64,000 nucleotides of DNA from Botryosphaeria dothidea (Eukaryota > Ascomycota > Dothideomycetes > Botryosphaeriales > Botryosphaeriaceae): contig WWBZ02000062.1 in NCBI GenBank assembly GCA_011503125.2, positions 3,286,001 through 3,350,000 of the forward strand. Direction: 5' to 3'. Made by a program: the position numbers and the translations under genes. Of this stretch, positions 1-12,431 are shown one piece after another. The notes beneath the pieces are model-generated. The model did not search any database and was not told the origin of the DNA. It worked only from the letters and a program-made list of their open reading frames with translations. Position 1 is the stretch's first letter. Every line of letters starts with the position of its first letter.

Positions 1-2769
1 TTGTGCAAGCTATGCTCGGAGCCAGGTATAGCCACTCAGGTGATCTGTCAGCTGTCCGATCTTGGCCAAGGTAAAAGGAAGCGCCCTGCCGCAACGTTAT
101 CAGCAACCATATATGATCCTTTCGAGCTGTTTGAAGACGTTGGATCTTTCTTGCAGCAGTGTGAGCTTTTTCTTCAGGATCCCGAAGGTGCTTTCAATGC
201 CCCTTACTTAAACCCGCATCGCCTTTCCAGAGGCGGCGGCCTGATGACGACATGGGACCTTAATTCGAATGACCCACATGCGCCTGGGATAACCCGTCTC
301 AGACCAACCGACTTTTTCGCGGACCTGGAGCTTGCCAACTTGGATGAGGAGGCTTCTAAGACGCCTTGCGCCCTGAGAACTCATTTGCGTTTATAAGTAG
401 GCCAAAGAATGTCTCTACCAAGGAAACAGTGGAACTAATTACACAAGTAGGCATCAACGACAAGCTTTGACGTTCTTGCGGAGACGGGAAAGGGGCTGGT
501 GCTACGATGGTCCGAGTCGAGACGTGCGGATGCAGGATCAAGACCGGTTCCGACAAACGTCAGTCGACTACGTGTTGGGCAAATTCCAGAAACTGGTTTG
601 CTGTCTAGATTTGTCAATCAGATTGTGGGAGAAAGACAAGTGGAACCACCACCCGAGTTTCGAGGCGGCCTTCTTGTGGATGAAATGGGCCTGGGAAAAA
701 CTCTGTCTATGATCTCCCTCGTTGCCGCGGACAAACATCCAGAACTCCGTGCCTCCGAGGGAGCTATTTAACAGGTCGAGGAAGCAGAAGACTACGTCGA
801 CGTAACGCTGATACTTGTCCCATCGCCCCGTAAGCCTTACATGATAGGCTTTTACAGAGAACACGAGCTTACGCACAGAGTGTCCAGTGATGCAAGTTTG
901 GAGCGCTCAACTGGCACAGTGAGTGAAGGCTTGAGCCCATCTATCTTATTTTCGCTGACATCCGAAGGCACCTATATCCCGGCCATGTGCAACGGGTAAG
1001 GTACTATGGCACGTAGCGACCACGGTCACTTGATGAAATGCGTAAATTCGACGTTATTATCACAACCTTCCAAGCCATTGCCTCAGAGCAAACACATGGA
1101 AGATATCGATGCTCCCCCAATTTTGCCGCGTGTTGGCGGCGTATCATTCTAGATGAAGGTAAGCGGTATGCACCACCTCTCGTTCATGATGACTCACAGC
1201 CATCAGCACATTGCATCCGAGACCGCTCTACTGTAACATCAAGAGCAATTTGTTCCCTCAGAGCTCGATGTAGGTGGGCGATGACAGGGAAACCGGTGCA
1301 AAACCGGTTGAGCGACTTCGCTAGCCTGCTGAAGTTCGTCCGAGTCCACCCCTATGACCACCAGGGCACTTTTGATGCTCATATATCCAATTTGTGGAAA
1401 GATGGTCATGAGGAGAAGGCACTAGACAGACTTAAGAAACTGGTCAGCTGCATAGTTTTGAGGCGCCTCCAAACAACCATCGAGCTTCCAGCCCGCCAAG
1501 ATATCACGCGCTTCGTTGACTTCACTGCCGAAGAGAAAAAAATATTACGAAGAGGCCTCAGACCCTGTGAAGATAATGCTGGAGGCTGCCTTGTATCAGC
1601 ATGACACATCTGCAGGTGTTGTCCGGAATTCTTTTCAGCGTATCAACAAGTTACGGATGATCTGCAATCTGGGTCTCTCAGCACTTATCACCTCTTCTCG
1701 CATCACGCCACCAGGTTCTACCGTTGGATCATGGAGTTGCTCAACCGCGCAGGCATATTTCGAATCTCTTCTGTCTGTTGGTGAAGCCATCTGCTCCATT
1801 TGCTCGGTCTCGCTGGATGATTTCAGCGTACCGGAGACGAATGGAAGTCTTCTCGTGCCGAGTCAATCACTACCCAGGCTATCCAAATGCCTCAAGCTGT
1901 TTTGCAGCATCTGCTTTATACAACTGCATGATGAAGTATCTTTAGCGAAAGTCACTGGATGTGGGCATTACCCGCTGTGCCCCCCTGAACTTGTCCTGGC
2001 AACATCTTCGGCTCCAAGCACACCTCTGCCTGCGGTGCAGGATTCATCATTCCAGATCTCTAGTAAGGTTAACGAACTCGCGGAAGATATAAGAAGACAC
2101 TCCGACGAAAAGAGATACGCCCAAGTCACACAGACTCAAAGGGGCGGGCAAAATTGCTGACTTCCAACAGCGTCGCCTTTTCCTATTGGACAACTTCGCT
2201 GGACATGGTAGAACGTGCCATAAAAGCCGCAAAAATTGGGTACGTAGGGTTCGACGGTGGTGTTTCTGCAAAGAATCGTGAACTTGCTCTGCTGGGGTTG
2301 AAGCAAGACCCGAGCGTGCGGGCAATTCTCATCATAATCTCCTGTGGCGCTGTTGGGTAAGCTTTATCCTCGTTTCGCAGCTTTCAATCTCTAATAGCGA
2401 GTCATGCTCGACCTCACCGCAGCATCTCGGGCATACCTTCTCGAGCCGCAATGGAACCCGACAATAGAAGATCAAGCGCTTGCCCGAATTCACCGTATGG
2501 GACAGGCCCGGCCGGTGACGACAATCCGGTTCATTATGAAGGGCTCGATTGAGGAAGCGAGTGATTTTGTCATATGCGCAACATTTCTGAAATTGAATTC
2601 ATACTTTAATCCAATGCTTTCGGATATTCACTCGAAATGCTCGTCTGCTAACATAGCACAGCACGTCATGAAAATACAGGATCGAAAGCGGCAGCTCGCC
2701 GATCTCATGTGCTCAGGCGGGAAGCCAAGCGGTTCCGAGCAAACACAAGCTCGTCTGAGCGGGGGGTAA
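1..2769 (+). pseudogene. Degenerate SNF2-family (Rad5/Rad16/HLTF-like) helicase relic, 5' end outside the window
   Basis: Fragments of one SNF2 ATPase are scattered over three frames. Visible are Walker A (DEMGLGKT, about 685-710), a DEAH box restored only by removing a 48-bp intron at 1159-1206, the lobe-1 end (WAMTGKPVQNR, near 1280), Cys-rich RING-like pieces (CSIC twice, 1796-1975), lobe-2 DGGVSAKNRE (near 2250) and motif VI (ARIHRMGQARPV, near 2485). A RING between the lobes is typical of Rad5/Rad16/HLTF enzymes. Lesions: TAA at 769-771 straight after motif I; a seven-A run at 1536-1542 that moves the frame by one base between FTAEEKK and YYEEAS; loss of the donor for the intron ending at 2170; an intron opening at 2357 whose acceptor would have to read AG but reads AT (2404-2405); and a GC rather than GT donor at 2557 for a 105-bp intron ending at 2661. 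It cannot encode an intact enzyme as it stands. Confidence 0.8.
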
Positions 2770-4011
2770 CCTGCCAAACTTATCAGCAAAGCGTTTCGCT
2801 GACACACCTCCGCTCTCTGTTGGGTTGAATCAGTGTGGTGTTCCAGATATAGGCGATAGCTGTCTACTTTATACCCGTCGGTGTTACTGTTCAAAGGCCA
2901 CGAAGTCATGTTTCTGTTATGAGGATAGCATACGTGTCTTCACCGGTTCCGTAGCAACAAGCAAATGTGCGTGCCCTGACACTCAAAAATGCAGGGCCGG
3001 AAAGGGAAAGGCCCCACAGCGGATCTACCAGCAGGGATGTAGTTTTAGACTGAGGGGTTTGGCTCGCATGACTCTTGGATGGCAGGTTTGCGAGCATCCT
3101 GATTTCTAGTGCAGTCGGATGCAGTGCTCCTGCAAGCACATACGAGGCGCCGGCTACCGGCGTAGCAGTGCAGGAAGCAAGGAAAGTTTGCTCTTGGCGC
3201 ACGTTTTCGCGTGCTTGGCGCAGGCGGTTCCCTGATCAGCCCTACAGGGAAGGGATCCGCCGAGGTCGCTTGGTCGGCCCGCACGGCAAATGCGCAGCTT
3301 GTGATTGGAGCGCGGCTCTCCCTGTTGATGTCGATGACGTGGAGATGGGAGGAAGTCCGGTGAGCCATCGGGAGCGGCGCAGCGCTGATGCCACGCCCAA
3401 TTGGCTCTGGCGGCGCCCGGTGGGCTCGCAGTGGTGTGGAAGCTGCGCTGGCGGAGCGGGCACGGCGGAGTGGGAGGGCGAGGGGAGATTGGAAGTGGCC
3501 TGAGACGCAGCTGCACAGCCCAGCATGTGGCGCAGATGCAGAGCTGTCCAAGGGACCGGGACCCTGAGCAGCTGAGCCATTGCAGCGCTCTCCACGCTCA
3601 ACGCGCCCCCAACCGCGCCCGCCCAGCCGATCGCTGGCAGATTGGGCGGCCGACAAGCTCATTGCTCGCCAGATTGGTGCAGGCGAAGCTCCGCGCTGGC
3701 GCCTGGGCTCCCAGGGCTGGTGGCGTCTGCTGAAACTTGATGACGACCTCCAGCAAGATCGACGACCTCTTGGCCCTGTGGCCCCATCCATCCCTTCTCC
3801 GGCGCCAGCAGCCATTCGCTCATTACCAACCAACCGCGTGCGACCTTGCTTCACCGCGCGCGCGAATCCTCCCTCTCCCCTCACCACCAGCTCTCCCCCT
3901 CTGAGATACCCCGAGCTCTTGCGCTCGAAGCCTTCGTTCCGGATACCCTTTGCTTTTTTGCGCGTAATCTCCTAATTTACCCAATTCTCACTCTAGGCGC
4001 GCCCCGCCATC
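2770..4011. other. Intergenic: relic 3' flank plus GC-rich upstream region of the PhoD-like gene
   Basis: No convincing gene. The 280-residue minus-strand ORF at 3045-3887 is low-complexity Arg/Ala/Ser/Pro-rich sequence without a recognisable domain and is best explained by GC-rich promoter DNA. The last 130 bases before 4012 are rich in C and T, as is usual before fungal start codons. Confidence 0.5.
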
Positions 4012-6592
4012 ATGTCCGCTGAGCCCTCCGAGCACCACACCGCGACTGGTGCCGCCGCCGCCGCTGTCGCCGACTACGCGCGCCCCGAATCTGAACTCTC
4101 TTCCCAGCAGGCCTCGCACCCCCAAGAGCCGAATGTCAATGTCCCATACACGACGGAGAACGGCGAGGTTGGCGTCGGCCAGGGCCCGCAGGTCTTGAGC
4201 ACCTCGGACGTGCTGGAGGTGCAATGTGGTCCGCTGCTCAACTACAGGCAGATGGGTGGCGTCGCTGAGGGCAGGCCCACCTGGCATGGCAGCATTCTCA
4301 TTGTCACCACACCCGGCCAAGCCCACCCCCAGCTGCTCCTGAGGGAGCTCGGAGCCGTCGATGGGTCCGCGGGCCCCGGGAGCTCCGAGACCCGCAGCTT
4401 CCAGGGCTTCAAGCTCTACGAGGACTCTGGCAAGGCTTTCTGGCGCTTTAGCATTGACGTGCCTTTTCACGAGTACGAGGCGCGCTGGGAATACCAGATA
4501 CCGAAGCTCAAGCCTGTTGGAGGAGCTACCATTGACGGCGACCCCACCAAGAGAGTGTTTGCTGTGCCCTCCATTACCCAGTCCATGCGCATCCTCTTCC
4601 ATTCGTGCAATGGTTTCAGTGTGGGCACCGATGTTGACGCCTGGTCCGGTCCTGCTCTTTGGAACGACGTGAACCGCATCCACGCGACGAAGCCCTTCCA
4701 TGTTATGATTGGCGGCGGCGACCAAATCTACAATGACGGCGTGCGTGTGGACGGTCCGCTGAAGGCTTGGACCGACATTTCAAACCCCAAGAAGCGCCAG
4801 CACTTCCCCTTCAACGAGCAGCTCCGCGCCGAGTGTGACGAGTACTACTACAAGAACTACATCCGCTGGTACACCACGCGTCCCTTCGCCGACGCCAATG
4901 GTCAGATTCCCCAGCTGAACATCTGGGATGATCACGATATCATTGACGGTTTTGGCTCTTACACCGACCACTTTATGCGCTGCGCCGTGTTCCGTGGTAT
5001 TGGAGGTGTCGCTCATAAGTATGTTTCGCTTTCATTGCTTCTCAAACGCAACCGGGAACGTCTCAAATCTCCGGCAATTTGTCTGAGCCGCTTTCAATTC
5101 CCGTCCCTGTTTCTATGCAAACGTGCGCGGCATGTTTTGTGCTAGACATTACACTCGTCTCATTACGGTTGATGTACCCCTGCAGCTAACATGAATCAGG
5201 TACTACCTTCTTTTCCAGCACCATCTTACCCCGCCCAAGAGCACTTTCACGACCGATTCACCAGATACAGTCGAGCCTGGTACGGATGGAACTCCTGCGG
5301 ATCCTGTTCAGCTGGAAGATACTTTTGTTGCCGAAGAACCTGAGCAGCATGATTCGTATGTCATTGGATCGAAGCCTGGTCCATATGTTGAGGAGCGCAG
5401 CCGCTCCATTTACTGCCAGCTGGGCGCCCGCATTGCATTTCTGGGTATCGATGCTCGTACGGAGCGTACTCGCCACCAGATCAACTACCCTGAGACTTAC
5501 GACCTCCTTTTCAACCGATTGTCCAAGGAACTCTCTGCAAACGCGGACATCAAGCACCTGGTCCTCCTTCTCGGTGTGCCAATTGCGTATCCCCGTCTGC
5601 AATGGTTGGAGAACATCTTCCAGAGCCCCGTCATTGGTCCCATCCGCTTCATGAACAAGCGCTTCGGTCTGGCGGGTAGCTTCTTCAACCATTTCGACGG
5701 GCAAGTCGATTTGCTGGACGACCTGGACGACCACTACACGGCGCGCAACCACAAGGCTGAACGCAAGGAGCTGATCCTCAGGCTTCAAGACATCGCCAAG
5801 CAGCACAACGTGCGCGTCACTATCCTCGGCGGCGACGTGCATCTCGCTGCACTGGGCCGCTTCTACAGCAACCCGGCGCTCAAGATCCCAGTGGAGCGCG
5901 ACCACCGGTACATGATCAATATCGTCAGCAGCGCCATCACCAACAAGCCTCCCCCGCAGCCCGTGGCGAACCTGCTCGCCCGCCGCAACAAGATCCACCA
6001 CCTCAACCACGACACGGACGAGACGCTACTCGAGCTCTTCGACCGCGACCCGGGCTTCAACGCCGCCGGCAAGGATGAGAACGGCGTTGGCAACAAGTCG
6101 GGCGACAAGAACCACTGCACCATGCCCTCGCGCAACTTCGCCATCATCACCGAGTCCTGGACGCCCAACGGCCCTCCGGCCACCAATGGCGACCTCTCGG
6201 CCTCCCAGTACACAACCGCCACCGCGTCCACCGTCAACGGCTCCCTCGCCCCGCCTCCGCCCGGCACGGCGAACGGCTCCATGCAGTCCTCAGCCTACAC
6301 TGCTAGCGCCCCCAGCACCGCGCTCTCCGACGGCACCCCCGTCTCCGCGCCCCCCAACCCCAAGCAGAACCCGCGCAAGGCTCTGCACGAGGGCGAGCGC
6401 GGCTGCGGTACCACGCATCCCGCCGCCAGCGGCGTCGAGGCGAGTGGTTTGGGCGGCAGGTACGGCTTGGACGTGTCGTTCCGCGTCGAGATTTCGAACA
6501 AGGATCGTGAGGGAAAGACGGATGGGTATGGGCTGAGCGTGCCCGGGCTGGATGTTGGTGCTGACGCTGGTGCTAATGGAGTGGATGAGTGA
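4012..6592 (+). CDS. PhoD-like phosphatase domain protein
   Basis: Two exons, 4012-5018 and 5200-6592, give 799 residues. The 181-bp intron (GTATGT...ATCAG) splits a Lys codon and joins GVAHK to YYLLFQ. The start ATG lies in a CATCATG context at the head of the frame. PhoD-type metal-binding signatures are visible: GGGDQIYNDG (from residue 234), WDDHDIIDG (from 305) and GGDVHLAALGRF (from 546). The family comprises metallophosphatases that hydrolyse phosphomonoesters or phosphodiesters; the substrate here is unknown. The N-terminal 40 residues are Ala/Ser/Pro-rich without a clear signal peptide, which suggests a cytosolic protein (inference). Residues after about 640 are a disordered Pro/Ala/Ser/Asn linker followed by a short conserved-looking tail. 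The neighbouring SUN gene is convergent. Confidence 0.88.
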
Positions 6593-7612
6593 CAGGTGCA
6601 GGGTCTGATTGAGGGGTCGTCGTCTGCTGTGGCAGAGAGGGCGGGATGTTGTAAGATTTGTAGGGTGATGTGTTACTGATCTTTTTGACTTGATGCTGAT
6701 ATGCGGAGAGAACGAAAAGTTTTAATTGTTTTGTGTTTGATAGTACCCCGCGAGCTAAGACTCGGCTTGTGTTTTTTCTTTTTAAAGTTAATATTTCCAT
6801 TCTTTTCTCGTCTTCGTCTTCTCTTAGCTGGAGCTGGTCGCGAATGGGGGTATTTGCGGTAGAGTAGAAGAGAGAGAAGCATAGTTGTTGTTGTACTAGC
6901 ATAGTATTAATCATCATTACATCGGCATGTCAGTTTCCCCGCGCTTGTTCCGTCGAAGTGATGAGATGCCGATTGTATTGGCATAACCCGTTTTCTGATT
7001 TATGCATACGGAGTTGAAGCATTGGTCCGGATGCAGATGGTCGAACTCGCTGGATGCCATTCACGTCTGGACGACTGCTTCGACTCCCCACCACATGAAG
7101 ATGTGATACTATTTCCAAAGGCGTGAGGCACGGACAGCATTCGTTGGGGTACATATACGCCAAGAGCGCGTCGATTCTCCAGCATAAGACACTCGCAGAG
7201 ACGCAGTATCTCTAGCGCAACAACGAGTAGCCACGCTCAAGTGTTCGAACGAGCATCACGAACTACCTAATCGGGACATCCAAAATAGGCATTCCGGTGT
7301 TAAGGAGAAAATCACCAAGAGCCAAAGAGCAAATAGATCGTCAGGAATGGTGATATAGAAATTCGTGCTGCCGCTGATGCAGCCATCGAGACAAAAAACT
7401 ATGAACTTGTTGATGATGGGACCTCCGACCCCTCCATCCCTCCCTCCCCTCCCTTCCCACCCAGAACACCACGCTATGCTTTTGTAGAAAAACAAAAAAC
7501 AACAGACCCAGAAACAAAAAACCCAAGAGCGGCAAAAGCCCACACCACACCAAACACCACCGCTGGGGCCCCTGGGGCCAGGGACTGAAACAACTGCCAG
7601 TACCGGCTGGCA
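6593..7612. other. Convergent 3' intergenic region
   Basis: This lies between the 3' ends of the PhoD-like gene and the minus-strand SUN gene. T-rich tracts (6670-6900) and A-rich/polypyrimidine tracts (7430-7530) look like 3' UTR and terminator sequence. No gene was recognised. Confidence 0.5.
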
Positions 7613-9770
7613 CTACTCCGCATACCCGTTGAACTGCTCAACCAGCTCGCCATTCATGCGCAGCCGGTACAGGCAGGACCAGTCCCTGCCCCAGGTCCCC
7701 GTTACCCGCACCACCACCTTGTTCACCGCGTGCCGGGCGAGGAGCTGCGAGTTCAGGTCGAACGCCTGGACGTGGTTGAGGGCGTCGACCTTGTACTCGA
7801 AGCTCCCCACCCGCACGAACTGGTCGCCGGGCTTGTTGTCCTCCTTTTCCTCCTCGTCGAAAGCTGCGCGGACCCCCTCGTCCCCCACCTCCACCCAGAC
7901 CTCCATCCCCCGGGGAGCGCTCCCGATGTCGAGAGTGCCATCCCGGGGGATGTGCTCGACCACCAGGGTCCTCGGCACGATCTTGTGCGGCATGATGATG
8001 CCGATCTGTGCCCGACCGAGCCCCGGAGACCTCGCCGCGCACCAGCAGTCCGTGGGCTCCTCCCAACCCACGAGAGCTGCTGCCGGCGGGAGGTCTCCAG
8101 GGATCCAGGTCCACTGCTCGAGGACTCGGCGGACGAGCCCCTTGGAGGCCATGGTGGGGGAGGTGAGGTGGGGGTCCACGACCGCCCCCAGACTCTTCGA
8201 GAAGAAGTTGACTGAGTGTAGACTGGACCATGCGTTCTCCAGCAGGACAGCGTTCGCGATGGTGCTCATCTGCCCCTTGGGCAGACTGGCGACAAAGTCC
8301 TTGAGCTTGCTGTCGAGCTTTTGACTCCACGTGGACTCCACGTCAACAAGGATGCGCTGGAATTGGTCTTGGACCATCTTGATGAATGTTTTCTTGTCGA
8401 CTGGTGCGGAATCCTTGATGGCGTCCTTGATCTTGGCGTCGACGGCGTCCGACAGATAAGCGTCCATGTGAGCTTTGTTGTGCTTCCAGAAATCGGTCCA
8501 TGAGGGTGAGTTGCCAGATCCGCCAGCCGTGATACCCTCCTGGGCAAGATTGTCACGGAGTGCGTGCCAGAACGCGCCAGGGATCTCATTGCGGCCAGTC
8601 TTCGGGTTGTGGGTGAGCATGACGCTGTCCGGAATGGTGCGCTGGAGGTAATCGACGTCCTTCTCAAGGAGTCCGACCTTGTTCTGAACCTGGACGACGT
8701 TGTTGTAGAGTGAGGTGAATGAACCGTGCCGGTCACCGGAGGTGGGATAGGGTTGAATGTCCGGTCCAGAGCCTGGCAGGATGTTGATGACCTGAGCAGC
8801 ACGCTCATGGATGTAGCCAGAGGCATTGACGTCGCGGAAGAAGAGAGTCCTGAGGGACATGTCGAAAAGGAGGTAGAAAAAGAGGACCGAGGAGAGAAGA
8901 CCAACGATCATGGCGCCAAACTTGGCGATGGTAGTGAGGACCGCGAAGATAGGGCCGAAGTAGTTGCGGATGATGCGGCGGGCAATGGCGTACCAAGCCG
9001 GGCTATGCTGAGCCCAAGTGATGAAGGCGGCCTCACGGAGGTCACCCCAAGTCCTGCTGGCGCCGGCCGAGCTGCTGTGAGTGTTGCGAGTCCGAGGGCG
9101 CTCATCGACTGCGGCAGTGCTAGAAGTGGTGTAACTACGACTGCTGGAGACAGACGAGTGACGAGAGAAGCTGTTGGAGGTGCGCTTGCTAGATTGGTGG
9201 TTCATGGAGTCATGCTTGCTGGACTGCTTGTTGGAACCGCGCGCGTTCGACCGGTTGTTGATGGAGCTGACCTGGCTCGAGTGCGTGGAAGACTCAGATC
9301 TTTCGGGGATCTCTGGAAGGTGGCGACGAGGATCCTCAGCGGAAACACGAGCCCGCTCGCGCTGCCTAGAGAAAGACGAGGCGAAACCCTGCTGGAGGGT
9401 GGGAGCTTCCATAGCCTCAGGCTCAGCTGAAGCACGGTCATCGGGGCCACCGGCACCATAGGCCTTGGAGGTAGCGATACGAGTCGTGACGAGACGGCCA
9501 ACTTGGCCGGCATTGGTAGGAGACTTGGACCTGCGATCAATACGGCGGTCACCGGCATCGGAGCCAGCGTCTGAGCCGACGGGAGTGCGAGCGGCAATGC
9601 GCGTAGAACGGCGAGGCGTAGCCATGTTCGAAGCGACGCTGGGTGCGCGAGAGCCAACACTTGGGGCGCGAGAGCCGACGCTGGGAGCGCGTGAAGCAGA
9701 GCCTAGAGCTAAGTCAATACACGTGTGCAAAGCAAGGTGAAGTCAGAGACTAACGAGTCGTAGGAGGCAT
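7613..9770 (-). CDS. SUN-domain nuclear envelope protein (Sad1/UNC-84 family)
   Basis: Two exons on the minus strand, 9755-9770 (16 nt, MPPTT) and 7613-9708, are separated by a 46-bp intron (GTTAGT...TTGACTTAG) and give 703 residues. Order: Ser/Arg-rich nucleoplasmic N-terminus with three seven-residue RAPSV(G/A)S repeats and a TPRRSTRIAARTP stretch; one strong membrane segment at about 258-290; a lumenal region with predicted helices; and a C-terminal SUN domain at about 507-700 (SLGAVVDP..., ending RLRMNGELVEQFNGYAE). SUN proteins sit in the inner nuclear membrane, pair with KASH proteins in LINC complexes and, in fungi, help anchor the spindle pole body. An alternative start is the in-frame ATG at 9625 (MATPRRSTR); I prefer the spliced start because the intron is canonical and the repeats stay in frame. 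Divergent from the epimerase gene. Confidence 0.88.
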
Positions 9771-10739
9771 GACTGGGGTGCAAAGTGAGATTGGAGTCAA
9801 GGAAGAAAAAGTTGAGACGATATGTGGAAGAAGTCGAACTGCACTTGAGACTCGATGGTACCAGGCGATCGAGAAAGGAAGTCCGACTGATGTTGTTGTT
9901 GAGGAAATGAAGAAGAGGACTTGGGCGCAGCGAGGGAAGGATTTTAAGGGACGGTGATGCACAATTGCAATTGCGAACAACAGTGTGAAACCATCGTGAA
10001 TAGAAACAAGAGGACAGTTACCCACCTAAAGCAGGGTGAAGTGCGACTTCCACCAGGCAGAGATTTCGCACAGAAATTCGGGGGCTGGTTCAGCTGGCGT
10101 GGGAGACTCAATGGCGCAGCAGGAGGCAGCGGAGAGGAGAGGAGAGGAGAGGCTATATGGCGGTCAAGGAGAAGGTGGAAGCAACAATGGCCCGAATATA
10201 CAACAGCTTCCTTGACATGTCCAGGGAACAAAGGACCTCAATAAAGGCAGCATCGTCCAGGCATAGGACAGCGCAGGGCGAACAGAGCAGTCGCCGGATG
10301 CGGACGCAAGGCAGGCTCGATGGGCTAACAAAGCGCGGTTGGTCGAGGACGCGGAGAGCGGAAGGCGCAAGCAGGCGTCAGTCGCGATGCGCGATGTTTT
10401 GGTGTTTGGTGTTGCGACGCGTCGGCCGGGAGCGAGCGAGCGAGTCGGCGCGCGTGCGCCACAGCTCCGCGGCTCGGCGCATGACGCCACACCTCCCACC
10501 GGCCCTTGGGCCTTCCTTGCACTTGGTCTGGAAGGGAAGCTCAGGGCATCGCTCCGAGACGCACGGGGCGCCCAGAGACTAGTATTGGGATCCACAGCCT
10601 GTGCAGGCGGGTTGCCTCCGCTCATTTCCCCTCCAAAGGCCGCCAGCTACATATACCAACGCTCGCACTCCAGCTCTCCGCTGTCAGTCATTGCTCTCTC
10701 TGCTTGTATTCTCCCTCCTACCAACTCAATTCTGTCATC
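9771..10739. promoter_or_regulatory. Divergent promoter region between the SUN and UDP-glucose epimerase genes
   Basis: About 970 bp between two start codons. It contains a (GGAGA)n-like purine tract at about 10131-10152. A TATA-like TACATATACC lies at about 10648, roughly 90 bp before the epimerase ATG, followed by a C/T-rich leader. ORFs here are GC-rich and show no domain. Confidence 0.45.
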
Positions 10740-12142
<1,403 letters not shown>

Positions 12143-12431
12143 ATTATTGGTCGAGCTGGGCTGGCCAAGGCTGGATAACATGATGATGGCAATTTCTATA
12201 ATTTTAGCGGAGTGCGTTGGTATACCAGCGTCGCGTCTAGCAGTGAAAACACTTGTCCTGATCAGGAGAGCTGCGGCGGGCGCAAGTTTCAAAAGAATTG
12301 AAATAGAATAAATAAATGATAGACATTGATGCACAAGGGCGCACTGGCACCATGAAACCACCGATGACGACTTGTGTTTTTGGGCGGTCGGAGTTTGTTC
12401 GCGCTTTGACTCACCGCGACAGCAATTCTCG

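Noticed and set aside
3045..3887. 280-residue minus-strand ORF upstream of the PhoD-like gene
   Set aside because: Arg/Ala/Ser/Pro-rich without a domain, in GC-rich promoter DNA; long open frames are expected there.
5258..6010. 250-residue minus-strand ORF opposite the PhoD-like gene
   Set aside because: Val/Asp/Leu-rich translation typical of the antisense frame of a GC-rich gene; the sense strand carries the metal-binding motifs.
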